In this document: one piece after another, positions 24,853 through 34,398 of the stretch | How positions within the stretch are numbered: position 1 is the first letter of the stretch | Layout of the letters: every line of letters begins with the position of its first letter | From: Mesorhizobium sp. ES1-1 | GTDB lineage: Bacteria; Pseudomonadota; Alphaproteobacteria; Rhizobiales; Rhizobiaceae | DNA length: 64,000 bases | Assembly (NCBI RefSeq): GCF_020164785.1 | Contig: NZ_JAIUGX010000009.1 | Coordinates: 186,001-250,000 of the forward strand | Direction of reading: 5' to 3' | Position numbers and translations under genes: made by a program | The notes under the pieces: model-generated | Told to the model about the DNA's origin: nothing | The model's database searches: none | Seen by the model: the letters and a program-made list of their open reading frames with translations, nothing else

Positions 24853-25797
24853 TTATCCTTTGACGGCGCCAGCCATGAGACCGCGCACGAAGTAGCGGCC
24901 GGCGAGCACATAGACGAGCAGGGTGGGGAGGGCGGCGATCATCGCGGCCGCCATGTTGACGTTGTATTCGACGACGCCGGTCGAGGTGTTGACGACGTTG
25001 TTGAGCGCCACGGTCATCGGCATCGCGTCGCCGGTGCCGGCATAGGCGGAGGCGAACAGGAAGTCGTTCCAGATGTTGGTGAACTGATAGATGACGGTGA
25101 CGACGATGATCGGCAACGAGTTCGGCAGCATAATGCGGCGGAAGATCTGAAAGAAAGAGGCGCCGTCGACCTGGGCTGCCTTGACCAGCTCGGTCGGGAA
25201 GGCCTCGTAATAATTGCGGAAGAACAGGGTGGTGAAGCCGATGCCGTAGACGACATGGACGAAGACGAGGTTGACCGTCGGGTTGCCGAGGCCGAAGCTC
25301 GTGCCGAACGTGTTCTGCAGCGTCACGCCGAAGCGGCCGAGACTTCCCAGTATGGTCGCCATCGGCAGCAGCACAGACTGGAAGGGGATGAAGCAGGCAA
25401 ACAGCATCAGGCCGAACACCAGTGTGGCGCCGCGAAAACGCCATTTGGTCAGCACGTAGCCGTTGAGCGCGCCGAGCATGGTGGAGATCAGGACGGCCGG
25501 GACGACCATCTTTATGGAGTTCCAGAAATAGCCCTTGATGCCTGCGCAGGTGAGACCGACGCAGGTTTCGCCCCATGCCTTGAGCCATGGCTCGAAGGTC
25601 GGTGCCCGAGGCAGGGCCAGCATGTTGCCGTTCTGGATCTCGTCCATGGTCTTGAAGGAGGTGACCAGCATGACGAATAGCGGCATCAGGTAAAAGACCG
25701 CGAACAGCGCCAGCAGCCCGTAGATGACGATGCGGTTGGCAAGCTTGACGTTCATGCCGCCGGGGGCCTGGCGGGTTGAAGTGGCAACGGCGCTCAT
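24853..25797 (-). CDS. Sugar ABC transporter permease (MalG type)
   Basis: 314 residues with six spans after a short cytoplasmic start; IVIYGLLALFAVFYLMPLFV is the first. The EAA loop reads YYEAFPTELVKAAQVDGASF, a close match to CUT1 permeases. Its start overlaps the stop of the MalF-type gene by four bases. It forms the membrane channel together with that subunit. Confidence 0.9.
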   Translation of the reverse strand: MSAVATSTRQAPGGMNVKLANRIVIYGLLALFAVFYLMPLFVMLVTSFKTMDEIQNGNMLALPRAPTFEPWLKAWGETCVGLTCAGIKGYFWNSIKMVVPAVLISTMLGALNGYVLTKWRFRGATLVFGLMLFACFIPFQSVLLPMATILGSLGRFGVTLQNTFGTSFGLGNPTVNLVFVHVVYGIGFTTLFFRNYYEAFPTELVKAAQVDGASFFQIFRRIMLPNSLPIIVVTVIYQFTNIWNDFLFASAYAGTGDAMPMTVALNNVVNTSTGVVEYNVNMAAAMIAALPTLLVYVLAGRYFVRGLMAGAVKG

Positions 25798-26750
25798 CGC
25801 GGCTTCTCCCGCAGTTCCGAATAGAGATAGGGGACGATGATGGCGACGATGGTCATCAGCATGATCACGGCGCTGGCCGAGCCGACGGCCATTTCGTTGC
25901 GCTTGAACGTGTATTCATACATGAAGTTGGACGGCAGCCAGGCCGAGCCGCCGGGCCCGCCGCTGGTCAGCGCCACGACAAGGTCATACGATTTGATGGC
26001 GAGATGGGCGAGCACGATGAAGGCCGACAGGAAGATCGGCCGCAGCAGCGGAATGACGATGCGGCGATAGAGCTGGAAGGTGGTGGCGCCGTCAATTTGC
26101 GCCGCCTTCATGATCTCGCCATCGATCCCGCGCAGGCCGGCTAGGAACATCGCCATGATGAAGCCGGAGGCCTGCCAGACGCCGGCAATGACGACGGTGT
26201 AGATGACGAAGTCCTTGTTCTTGATCCAGTCGAAATGGAAGCTCGTCCACCCCCATTGATGCAGGGTCTGCTCGAGGCCGAGGCCGGGATCGAGGAACCA
26301 TTTCCAGGCCACGCCGGTGACGATGAAGGACAGTGCCATCGGGTAGAGGTAGATGGGGCGCAAAGCGCCTTCGCCGCGGATCTTCTGGTCGAGCAGTATG
26401 GCCAGGAACAGGCCGAGAGCCAGACAGATGAAGATGTAGAGAAAGCCGAATATGCCCATATTGGTGATGGACGTGTACCAGCTCGAAGGCGGGTCGGTGT
26501 CGAAGGTCCACCTCCACAGCCTCTGGTAGGCGCGCGAGCCGGTGATGACGTAGGACGGGAAGGTCTTGGAGTTGGTGAAGGACAGGTAGACCGTCCACAG
26601 GATGAAACCATAGACGAAAACGATTGTTATGGCGAAACTCGGCGCCAGGACAAGCTTCGGCAGGGCGTCCTGCAGGCGCGATCGCACGGAGACCCGCGGC
26701 CGGGTGCGCTCCGGGGTCAGCTTTATCTGTGTCGTCGCTACCGAGCTCAT
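25794..26750 (-). CDS. Sugar ABC transporter permease (MalF type)
   Basis: 318 residues with about six membrane segments. The EAA loop is GLRGIDGEIMKAAQIDGATT. A short hydrophilic N-terminus (TQIKLTPERTRPRVSVRSRL) precedes the first span. It is preceded by a 190-base gap that carries a strong hairpin after the binding-protein gene and overlaps the MalG-type gene by four bases at its 3' end. Confidence 0.9.
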   Translation of the reverse strand: MSSVATTQIKLTPERTRPRVSVRSRLQDALPKLVLAPSFAITIVFVYGFILWTVYLSFTNSKTFPSYVITGSRAYQRLWRWTFDTDPPSSWYTSITNMGIFGFLYIFICLALGLFLAILLDQKIRGEGALRPIYLYPMALSFIVTGVAWKWFLDPGLGLEQTLHQWGWTSFHFDWIKNKDFVIYTVVIAGVWQASGFIMAMFLAGLRGIDGEIMKAAQIDGATTFQLYRRIVIPLLRPIFLSAFIVLAHLAIKSYDLVVALTSGGPGGSAWLPSNFMYEYTFKRNEMAVGSASAVIMLMTIVAIIVPYLYSELREKPR

Positions 26751-26901
26751 GAGTTCCTCCCGTTACGGGCCGTCAGGTCCCCGCCGTCAGCCGGCAAGGA
26801 CAACGCCGCGCGGACGGGTTGTCGATCGACGCCAGAGAGGCCGACCGTTCGTTTCAACGCTGCATTGCCTCGGAGCCGGGAAGCCCAGGCAAGAACGACA
26901 G

Positions 26902-26925
26902 CCTTCCCCGCCGGGGCGGGGAAGG
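26902..26925 (-). terminator. Perfect 10-bp hairpin between binding-protein and permease genes
   Basis: CCTTCCCCGC (26902-26911) is mirrored exactly by GCGGGGAAGG (26916-26925) with a CGGG loop, 15 bases after the stop of the substrate-binding protein gene. It lacks a long T-tract, so it is more likely an mRNA-stabilising or attenuating element that keeps binding-protein levels above permease levels. Confidence 0.65.
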
Positions 26926-26940
26926 TGTTTCGTACGGCGC

Positions 26941-28194
26941 TTACTTCGCGTCGTCGATTGCCTTGACCAGTTCGGTCACGGCTTCGTCCGAGGTCTTGAT
27001 CTGACCGTGGACGAACTTCGACACGACATCCTTGTACGCATTGGCGACCGCCGGAGGCGCGCCATAGCCCTGCGCCAGCGAGCCGAACAGCTTGCCGCCG
27101 TCATTGGCCGCCTTCAGGTCGGCGATGCCCTTCTTGCCGCAAGCATCGAAATCGGTATCCGGAACGTCGGTGCGGGCCGGGACCGACCCCTTGACGACGT
27201 TGAAGGCCGACTGGAAGCTCTTCGACAGGGTGGCGGTGGCAAGTGCGATCTGGGCGGCCTTGCGGTCTTCCGGAACGTTGAACATGCCGAACATATCGGA
27301 GTTGTAGATCACCGAGCCGTCGGTGCCGGGGAAGCGGTAGCACAGGAAGTCGGTGCCCGGAGCCTTGTTGGCGGCGTGGAATTCGCCCTTCGCCCAATCG
27401 CCCATGACCTGCACCAGGGCGTCGCCCTTGATGACCATTGCGGTGGCAAGGTTCCAGTCACGACCCGAGAAGTTCGGATCGACATAGGTGACCAGCTTGG
27501 CGAGATTGTCGAACGACTTCTTCATCGTGTCCGACTTCAGCGATTCCTCGTCGAGGTCGTTCATGGCCTTCTTGTAGAAGTCGGGCCCGCCGGTCGACAG
27601 CACGACGGAATCGAACATCGTCGCTTCCTGCCAGTTCTGGCCACCGAGCGCGAGCGGGGTCACGCCGGCCGCCTTGGCCTTGTCGAGCAGGGCAACGAAG
27701 TCGTCGAAGGTCTTCGGCTCGGTGCCGCCGATCTTGTCCATCACCGCCTTGTTGATCCACAGCCAGTTGACCGAGTGGACGTTGACCGGGGCCGCGACCC
27801 ACTTGCCGTCATAGACCGAGAACTTCTGGAGGGCCGCCGGAACCGACTTGTCCCAGCCTTCCTTCTTGGCCGTCTCGGTCAAGTCGCCCATGACGCCGGC
27901 AGCCGCGTAGTCGAGCACGGTGTAGCCGAGCATCTGTGAGGCAGTCGGATAATTGCCGGCCGCGACCATGGCCTTCAGCGCGGTCATGGCGGCGTCGCCG
28001 CCGCCGCCGGCCACCGGCACGTCCTTCCAGGCGTAGCCTTCCTTGGCCAGGTCACCCTTGAGGACGTTGAGAGCAGCCGCTTCGCCGCCCGACGTCCACC
28101 AATGCAGCATCTGCACTTCCTTGACGTCCTCGGCGTGGGCCGCGAAAGCCAGGCCGGATGCGAGAGCCGTTCCGATAAGCAGTTTGCGCAACAT
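26941..28194 (-). CDS. Sugar ABC transporter substrate-binding protein
   Basis: 417 residues with a Sec signal peptide (MLRKLLIGTALASGLAFAAH, cleavage after AHA). The mature start KEVQMLHWWTSGGEAAALNV is the usual first strand of CUT1 family 1 binding proteins. Later blocks VNWLWINKAVMDKIGGTEPK and ALGGQNWQEATMFDSVVLST are typical of glucose/mannose or oligosaccharide binders such as GtsA-like proteins. The ligand is the likely substrate of the whole operon, and the family points to a sugar, glycoside or polyol. It follows the aldehyde dehydrogenase after 57 bases. Confidence 0.9.
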   Translation of the reverse strand: MLRKLLIGTALASGLAFAAHAEDVKEVQMLHWWTSGGEAAALNVLKGDLAKEGYAWKDVPVAGGGGDAAMTALKAMVAAGNYPTASQMLGYTVLDYAAAGVMGDLTETAKKEGWDKSVPAALQKFSVYDGKWVAAPVNVHSVNWLWINKAVMDKIGGTEPKTFDDFVALLDKAKAAGVTPLALGGQNWQEATMFDSVVLSTGGPDFYKKAMNDLDEESLKSDTMKKSFDNLAKLVTYVDPNFSGRDWNLATAMVIKGDALVQVMGDWAKGEFHAANKAPGTDFLCYRFPGTDGSVIYNSDMFGMFNVPEDRKAAQIALATATLSKSFQSAFNVVKGSVPARTDVPDTDFDACGKKGIADLKAANDGGKLFGSLAQGYGAPPAVANAYKDVVSKFVHGQIKTSDEAVTELVKAIDDAK

Positions 28195-28251
28195 GTACTA
28201 CCTCCCTTGTTGCATTAAACGACCGGTGGAGCCCACCGGGTTCTTCCCAAC

Positions 28252-29763
28252 TCAGCCGACCCACCATCCGGTGCGTTGGCCGCGATGAAACTGGATTGTC
28301 TTTTCCTCGGTATAATCCTCGACGGCGCGCTTGCCGAGTTCGCGCCCAAGGCCGGACTGCTTGTAGCCTCCGAAAGGCAGTTCGGGATAACCTTCCATGA
28401 ATGTGTTTACCCAGACTGTCCCCGAACGCACTCCCCGCGCCACCGACATGCAGGTGTCGATGCTCGCGCTCCAAACGCCGGCAGACAAACCATAAGGCGT
28501 GTCATTGGCGATGTGCAACGCCTTTTCAATCGATTCAAAAGTCAGCACGGATAGCACCGGGCCGAACACTTCTTCGCGCGCGACGGCCATGTCGCCGGTG
28601 ATGCCGCGAAGGATGGTGGGGTCGAGATACTGGCCGGCATTCGAGGCCAGCCGTCCGCCGCCGCTGTAGACTCTGCCGCCGGCACTGGCGGCCGCCGTGA
28701 CATACCCGGTCACCTTGTCCAAATGGTCGGCCGAGATCATGGCCCCGACCTTGGTGTAGTCATCCAGCGGGTCGCCAACCGTGACCCTGGCGGTCAGTTC
28801 GCTGACCGCAGCAAGGAAATCATCGGCGATCGCCTCATGCACGATCAGCCGGCTGCCGGCGTTACAGCATTCGCCGGCATTGAAGAAGCCGCCGAACACC
28901 GCCGCGTCGGCGGCTGCTTCGAGGTCGGCGTCGGGAAAGACGATCTGGCCGTTCTTGCCGCCCAGTTCCATCGAGACCTTCTTCAGCGATTGCGCCGCCG
29001 CCGCCATGGTCAGCTTGCCGACGCGGGTGGAGCCGGTGAACGAGATCATCTCGACCAGCGGATGGCTGACCATCGGCGCCCCGACATCGGCGCCAAGACC
29101 AGCGAGGATGTTGACGACGCCCGCAGGCAGGCCGGCCTGCATGAGGATGTCGCCGAGCACGAAGGTCGAGGCGGAGGTCATCTCGCTCGGCTTGACCACG
29201 GCCGTGCAGCCGGCGGCGAGCGCGAAAGGCAGTTTCTGGCTGACGATCAGGAACGGGAAATTCCACGGCGTGATGATCGAGACGACGCCGATCGGCTCGC
29301 GCAGCACGACGCCCAGCATGGCGTCGCCAAGATTGGCGTAGCTCTCGCCATGGAGGGTGCGGGCGAGCGAAGCGGCATAACGCCAGATGTCGACGGCGCC
29401 GCCGATCTCACCGCGCGCCTGGGCAATCGGCTTGCCGGATTCCAGGGCGTCCAGCCTTGCGATCTCTTCCAGCCGCGCCTCTATCAGGTCGGCCGCCTTG
29501 AGCAGGATCGCGGCCCGCTCAGACGCTTTCATGCGCGACCATGGGCCGGTCTCGAACGCCTTGTGCGCCGCCTGCACCGCCGCTTCCACCTCGGCCTCGC
29601 CCGCCTGGGCATAGTGCGAGACGGTAAAGCCGTGGCCGGGGCTCTTGCGCTCCAGCGTGCGGCCGTCGCGGGCCTCGACATGCTGGCCGTCGATCAGCAG
29701 CCGATAGAGTCTCGGCGCTGCGGATGCCTCGGCGGGCATGGCGATATTCAGGGGCGCGTTCAT
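28252..29763 (-). CDS. Aldehyde dehydrogenase family protein
   Basis: 503 residues. Active-site Cys lies in FNAGECCNAGSRLIVHE and the general base Glu in SMELGGKNGQIVFPD. The cofactor segment GVVSIITPWNFPFLIVSQKL is intact, and the C-terminal PFGGYKQSGLGRELG is standard for the betaine-aldehyde or PuuC-like group. It should oxidise an aldehyde generated by the GMC or SDR enzymes of the operon to an acid, a suitable substrate for the CoA-transferase encoded upstream. It sits 13 bases after the crotonase gene. Confidence 0.9.
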   Translation of the reverse strand: MNAPLNIAMPAEASAAPRLYRLLIDGQHVEARDGRTLERKSPGHGFTVSHYAQAGEAEVEAAVQAAHKAFETGPWSRMKASERAAILLKAADLIEARLEEIARLDALESGKPIAQARGEIGGAVDIWRYAASLARTLHGESYANLGDAMLGVVLREPIGVVSIITPWNFPFLIVSQKLPFALAAGCTAVVKPSEMTSASTFVLGDILMQAGLPAGVVNILAGLGADVGAPMVSHPLVEMISFTGSTRVGKLTMAAAAQSLKKVSMELGGKNGQIVFPDADLEAAADAAVFGGFFNAGECCNAGSRLIVHEAIADDFLAAVSELTARVTVGDPLDDYTKVGAMISADHLDKVTGYVTAAASAGGRVYSGGGRLASNAGQYLDPTILRGITGDMAVAREEVFGPVLSVLTFESIEKALHIANDTPYGLSAGVWSASIDTCMSVARGVRSGTVWVNTFMEGYPELPFGGYKQSGLGRELGKRAVEDYTEEKTIQFHRGQRTGWWVG

Positions 29764-29776
29764 CAGGACTGTTTCT

Positions 29777-30553
29777 CTAGCTTCTCGAAAATGCTGGTTT
29801 CTGCTTGGCCTTAAAGGCGCTCACGCCAGCCTTGAGGTCGCCGGTAAGCGCGATGAAGCTGCTGGCCAGCGCTTCCGTCGCGGCAGCACTCTCCTCGCCT
29901 TCGGCGACCGCGATCATCAGCTTGGCTGCCTCCGTCGCCAGCGGGCCGCGGGCGGCGATCCTTTCGGCCCAGGCCTTGGCTTCGGCCAGCCCATTGCCGG
30001 TCTCGGTCACCCTGTCGACTACACCCAGAGCAAGTGCTTCGGTCGCCAGAAATGCCTCGCCGCCGAGCGCCATGCGGCGCACGGTCTGCGCGCCGAAGCG
30101 GCGCACGGCGCGCTGGGTGCCGGACCAGCCGGGCACGACGCCGATCGAGGTTTCGGGGAAGCCGAGCTTGATTTGCGTTTCCGCGACGCGGAAATCGCAA
30201 GCGACCGCCAGTTCCAGACCGCCGCCCAGCGCATGACCGGACAGGACCGCAATGGTCGGCTGCCGCAAACGCGCCAGCCGATCGAACACACGGTGGCCGT
30301 AGCGCACCCATTGCACCTGGAAGTCGGCGGCGTTCATCTGCGCCCAGGCCTCGACATCGCCGCCGGCGCAGAAGCCCTTGCCTTCGCCGCAAAGCAAGAC
30401 GACGCGCACGCCCCCGGCCATCTCCGCTTCGTCGAGCGCCGTCTCCAGCGCGCGCAGCATCGGGATGTCCAGCGCGTTGAACTTGTCCGGGCGACGCAAG
30501 GTGATGATGCCGATGGCATCGTCCTGCTCAAACGTAACGAGGCGTTCAGCCAT
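29777..30553 (-). CDS. Enoyl-CoA hydratase/isomerase (crotonase) family protein
   Basis: 258 residues from the ATG at 30553, overlapping the CoA-transferase stop by eight bases; an in-frame ATG at 30580 is less likely. The oxyanion-hole segments are GEGKGFCAGGDVEAW and GHALGGGLELAVACDF. The two glutamates of authentic hydratases are present, in GGGLELA and in FPETSIGVVPGWSGTQRA. It is therefore probably a working hydratase and not only an isomerase. With the CoA-transferase it suggests that part of the substrate skeleton is degraded as a CoA thioester. Confidence 0.88.
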   Translation of the reverse strand: MAERLVTFEQDDAIGIITLRRPDKFNALDIPMLRALETALDEAEMAGGVRVVLLCGEGKGFCAGGDVEAWAQMNAADFQVQWVRYGHRVFDRLARLRQPTIAVLSGHALGGGLELAVACDFRVAETQIKLGFPETSIGVVPGWSGTQRAVRRFGAQTVRRMALGGEAFLATEALALGVVDRVTETGNGLAEAKAWAERIAARGPLATEAAKLMIAVAEGEESAAATEALASSFIALTGDLKAGVSAFKAKQKPAFSRS

Positions 30554-32147
30554 GCGTGCCTCCAAGTGAGGCGCCACCATTCAACGACAGGCCGATCGGG
30601 GCGTCGTGGTAGAGGGCTTGCGGTGTGGTCTTCAAATCCCTGGCGACGGAGAGTGGCGTTCCAGCCTGCGCCAGCACATCGCGCTCCAGGTCGATGCCCG
30701 GCGCGAGTTCCGTCACCACCAACCCATCCGGCGTCAGCTTCATCACGCAACGTTCGGTGACATAGGTGATGTCCTGCCCCTGCGCGACGGCCCGCTTGCC
30801 GGAGAAGGAGATATGCTCGACCTCGTCGATCACCTTCTTGACCTTACCTTCGGCGTCGATGCGAATGCCGCCATCAGCGAGAGAAAGTTTCGCGCCGGCA
30901 TTGAAGAAGCCGGAGAAGACGATCTTCCTTGCCCGTGCAGTGATGTCGACGAAGCCGCCGGCGCCGGCGGTGACATGCGGTCTGGCAGAGAGCTTCGAGA
31001 CGTTGACCGAGCCGTGACGGTCGATCTGCAGGAAGGACAGGAGCGACGCATCGAAGCCGCCGGCCTGGAAATAGATGAACTGGTGCGGCGAGGGCATGAT
31101 CGCCTCGGCGTTGGACGCGCAACCGAATTTGAAGTCGAGCAATGGCACACCGCCGACAGCGCCCTGTTCGATCACCCAGGTGACCTTGCCATGCTGGCCT
31201 TCCTCGAGAAGGATGCGCGGGACATTGGCCGAAATGCCGAAGCCGATATTGACCGCCATGCCGTCGCGCAACTCCATGGCGACACGTCGCGCGATGACCT
31301 TCTGCACGTTCATCTCGGCATTGCGGAAGGTGGATAGCGGCCGGAAGATTTCACCTGATATGGCCGGGTCGTAAGGGGTCAAGGTCGTCTGCAACTGGTC
31401 CGGCGCGACGACGATGTGGTCGACCAGAACTCCCGGCACGCGCACGTCATGCGGCTTCAGCGTGCCGTTCTCGACGACGCGCTTGACCTGCGCAATGACG
31501 ACGCCGCCATTGTTGCGGGCCGCCAGCGCCTGTTCGAGGCCGCCGAGATACGCGCCCTCATGCTCGTAGGTCAGGTTGCCACGTTCGTCCGCCGTGGTAG
31601 CGCGGATGATCGAGATTTGGGGCACGATGGAGCGGAAATAGAGCCATTCCTCGCCATCGAACTGCTGCACCGACACGATGGGCTCGCTGGCAGCCGCGTT
31701 CATGGCGCAGCCCTGGTGCCGCGGGTCAGCGAATGTGTCGAGGCCGACCTTGGTCAGCACGCCCGGGCGTTTGGCGGCCGCCTCGCGGTGCATGTCGAAC
31801 AGGATGCCGGATGGCACATTGTAGGCGGCGACCGAATTATCGCCGATCATCTTCCAGATCTGCGGCGGCTCGGACGAAGAGGGGCCCGACGGATAGGATC
31901 CGCACAGCGTCCGCTTCAGAAGGCCGGGTTTGGCCAAGTGATCTATGCCCTTGATGCCATACATGTCGCCGGCGGCGATCGGGTGCAGCGTGGTGATGTT
32001 CTTGGGATGACCTTCCGCGTCGAAGCGCTCGCCGATGGCGGCCAATACCGCGTCCGGGCAGCCGAGGCCGCTGGACGACGACACGGACACGACCATGCCA
32101 TCCTCGATGAGGCTCGCGGCATATGCTGCGGAGACGACCTTGCTCAA
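30546..32147 (-). CDS. Acyl-CoA:acetate/3-ketoacid CoA-transferase (fused subunits)
   Basis: 533 residues, the length of fused alpha-beta family I CoA-transferases such as YdiF. The N-terminal half has VSSSSGLGCPDAVLAAIGER and the C-terminal half VTWVIEQGAVGGVPLLDFKF, whose Glu fits the catalytic residue that forms the glutamyl-CoA thioester. It should move CoA from acetyl- or succinyl-CoA to an organic or beta-keto acid. It overlaps the Gfo/Idh/MocA gene by four bases. A CoA-transferase in a sugar-ABC operon is unusual and suggests oxidation of the sugar or its aglycone to a carboxylic acid. Confidence 0.9.
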   Translation of the reverse strand: MSKVVSAAYAASLIEDGMVVSVSSSSGLGCPDAVLAAIGERFDAEGHPKNITTLHPIAAGDMYGIKGIDHLAKPGLLKRTLCGSYPSGPSSSEPPQIWKMIGDNSVAAYNVPSGILFDMHREAAAKRPGVLTKVGLDTFADPRHQGCAMNAAASEPIVSVQQFDGEEWLYFRSIVPQISIIRATTADERGNLTYEHEGAYLGGLEQALAARNNGGVVIAQVKRVVENGTLKPHDVRVPGVLVDHIVVAPDQLQTTLTPYDPAISGEIFRPLSTFRNAEMNVQKVIARRVAMELRDGMAVNIGFGISANVPRILLEEGQHGKVTWVIEQGAVGGVPLLDFKFGCASNAEAIMPSPHQFIYFQAGGFDASLLSFLQIDRHGSVNVSKLSARPHVTAGAGGFVDITARARKIVFSGFFNAGAKLSLADGGIRIDAEGKVKKVIDEVEHISFSGKRAVAQGQDITYVTERCVMKLTPDGLVVTELAPGIDLERDVLAQAGTPLSVARDLKTTPQALYHDAPIGLSLNGGASLGGTHG

Positions 32148-33160
32148 TTGGCACTCCCGAGTTTCGGGTCGATCGCGACAGCTTGGCCTGATTTCGACGA
32201 TTGCAAAGCGGCTTCGGCCGCGCTCAGCGACCAGACGCCGTCCTCACCGGTGGCCGAGGGCTGCCCTTCGCCACGAATGGCGGCGTGAAACTGACGCAAC
32301 GACCGGGTATAGAGGTCCTCGCGGTCGAACTGAATGTCCTCCTCGCCCGCCGCCGTGCGCAGGAGCACCGAGCCGACAGGCCTTTGCGTCATCACGTTCC
32401 TGGCGATCAGCGAGCCTTCGGAGCCATGCACCTCGAATCCGGTGTCGGCGAATTTTGTGGTGAAGCCTTCATGCGACTGGGCAATGACGCCGGTCTTGAA
32501 GCGCCAGACGCACATGGCGCCGTCCTCGAGCCCGGCTCCGGCCATCCCGGCCGATTGCGTGAAGCAGGAGATCTCCACAGGGTCGTCGCCCAACACAAAG
32601 CGCAGCGTGTCGGCATCGTGCACGGTGATGTCAAGCACCACGCCGCCGCCCGCCTCCGGCCTGGTGATGCGCCAACCCTGCAGGTTCTCCGGAAGGTAAA
32701 CGGAGTGGAAGACGCGCGCCGCAATCGGCTTGCCGATGCGCCCGGCGACAATGGCGTCGCGCATGGCGCGGTGTGCGCCGGCGCTGCGCAGATGGTGATT
32801 GGTTCCGAGGACGACGCCGGCCGCGTTGGCGGCTGCGATCATCTGGCGGGCATCGGCGCTGGTCAGCGCCAGGGGCTTTTCGCACAGCACATGCTTCCCC
32901 GCCTTGATGGCGGCGAGTGCCTGCTCGAGATGCAACTCATTGGTGGTCGAGATGTAGACGGCGTCGATGCCGCCCTCAAGCAGGCCGTCGAGTGTCGAGA
33001 CAGCCAGCGGGATGCTGTTTTCCCTGGCGTAGGCCGTTGCCCGTTCAGGGTTGGAACTCATCACCGCCGCGATCTCGCCATCGGACTGTGCGCGGATAGC
33101 GTCGATCATGAACTGTTTGGCGATCGTGCTCGCGCCGATCAATCCCCATCTGACGGTCAT
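32144..33160 (-). CDS. Gfo/Idh/MocA-family oxidoreductase
   Basis: 338 residues. The N-terminal Rossmann domain (VRWGLIGASTIAKQFMIDAI) and the signature HVLCEKPLALTSADARQMIA, with the catalytic Lys of EKP, are intact. The C-terminal domain carries the family pattern GGGVVLDITVHDADTLRFVL (Asp/His). Members oxidise or reduce hydroxyls of sugars, cyclitols and their glycosides with NAD(P). It overlaps lacI by four bases upstream and the CoA-transferase downstream. The substrate is probably a sugar or inositol derivative. Confidence 0.9.
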   Translation of the reverse strand: MTVRWGLIGASTIAKQFMIDAIRAQSDGEIAAVMSSNPERATAYARENSIPLAVSTLDGLLEGGIDAVYISTTNELHLEQALAAIKAGKHVLCEKPLALTSADARQMIAAANAAGVVLGTNHHLRSAGAHRAMRDAIVAGRIGKPIAARVFHSVYLPENLQGWRITRPEAGGGVVLDITVHDADTLRFVLGDDPVEISCFTQSAGMAGAGLEDGAMCVWRFKTGVIAQSHEGFTTKFADTGFEVHGSEGSLIARNVMTQRPVGSVLLRTAAGEEDIQFDREDLYTRSLRQFHAAIRGEGQPSATGEDGVWSLSAAEAALQSSKSGQAVAIDPKLGSAN

Positions 33161-34200
33161 GCAGCATCTCCTGTTTCCGCGAGCCGATCCGGACCGCTGC
33201 TTTCCCTGATCACCAGATTGACCGCACCGATGTGGTCCTCGGCTCGCGTGGTGCGTGACTGGATCATCTTCAACATGGCATGGGCGGCGCGTTCACCGAG
33301 GCCGGCGGTGTCCACCGAGACGCTGGTCAGCGCCGGCATGTAATGCTGCGCCTCGACCACGTCGTCGAAGCCGACGACGGCGAAATCAGCGCCCGGCTCT
33401 AGCCCGCGCTTGCGCAGCGCAAGCATGACGCCGAAGGCGACGGCGTCGTTGAAGCACAGCGCCGCCGTCGGAGGCTCGTTCCCAGACATTGCCGTTTCCA
33501 GGCAGGCCATGCCGCCCCTGCGGCTGGTCTCGCCTTCGACCACTGTGATGTCGGCAGCGGCAATGCCAAGCGCTTCGCAGGCCTCGCGAAAACCGCCAAG
33601 CCGCTCATGGTAGACGACAAGGTCCGATGAGCCGCCGAAAAAGGCCAGCCGGCGATGCCCCTTGCCTATGAGATGGGCGGCCGCCAGCCAGGCGCCGCGA
33701 TGGTTGTCGGGCGCGATCACCGGGATGCGGCTTTCCGGCAGGCGGCGCATGGCAAAGACGACCGGGACGCCCGCCGTTTCCAGGCGATGGAAGGCGCCCG
33801 GCGTCGTGCCGCGCGCCGGCGACACGATGAGGCCGGCGACGCCTTGCTCCATCAGCGACTTCAGCACTTCTTCCTGGCGCACCGGATTCTCCGCCGTGTT
33901 GGCGATGAAGGGCACGATGCCTGCCGATTGGAAGACCCGCTCCATACCGACCGCCAGTTCGGCGAAAAAAGGATTGGTGAGATCGTTGATGACCATGCCG
34001 ATGACGTTGGAATGGGCCTTGCGCAGATTGGCGGCGCCGCGGTTGTAGACGTAGCCGACATCCTCGATCGCTTTGCGAACCTTGACCGCGGTTTCAGGCC
34101 GGATGAGCCCGCTGCCCTGAAGCACGAGCGACACCGTCGATTTGGACACGCCAGCTTCGCGGGCAATGTCGAAGATCGTGGCCTTGGCCCGGCTGGCCAT
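33157..34200 (-). CDS. LacI-family transcriptional regulator
   Basis: 347 residues. The LacI helix-turn-helix is at the N-terminus (ATIFDIAREAGVSKSTVSLV) with the hinge helix leading to NVIGMVINDLTNPFFAELAV, the start of the periplasmic-binding-protein-like effector domain. It is the first gene of the 13-gene minus-strand operon. Two near-palindromes (34235-34250 and 34399-34414) in the region it shares with the divergent DUF993 gene are good candidate operators, so it probably represses itself, the operon and DUF993 until the substrate is present. Confidence 0.92.
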   Translation of the reverse strand: MASRAKATIFDIAREAGVSKSTVSLVLQGSGLIRPETAVKVRKAIEDVGYVYNRGAANLRKAHSNVIGMVINDLTNPFFAELAVGMERVFQSAGIVPFIANTAENPVRQEEVLKSLMEQGVAGLIVSPARGTTPGAFHRLETAGVPVVFAMRRLPESRIPVIAPDNHRGAWLAAAHLIGKGHRRLAFFGGSSDLVVYHERLGGFREACEALGIAAADITVVEGETSRRGGMACLETAMSGNEPPTAALCFNDAVAFGVMLALRKRGLEPGADFAVVGFDDVVEAQHYMPALTSVSVDTAGLGERAAHAMLKMIQSRTTRAEDHIGAVNLVIRESSGPDRLAETGDAA

Positions 34201-34234
34201 CCCTGAGCGTCCTCCCGACTTACGCAGCCAAATT

Positions 34235-34250
34235 ATTGGAACGTTCTAAT
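34235..34250. promoter_or_regulatory. LacI-family operator candidate 1
   Basis: ATTGGAACGTTCTAAT is a 16-base palindrome with a central CG and one mismatched pair, 35 bases upstream of the lacI start. A central CG dinucleotide and this length are typical of LacI-family operators. It shares ATTGGAACGTTC with the second copy at 34399. Confidence 0.75.
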
Positions 34251-34398
34251 CCTGTGTCGATCTGTGAGTCAATCGGATTCCTTTTGGACCTGGGCGACAC
34301 TTCCAATGATGGCAGCATTACTTGGTATGCAAAGGCCTCGTTCTCCAGGAGCGTCATTCCCAAAAGAGTGGAGAGCTGATTCCTCGCCTTCTTGATTC

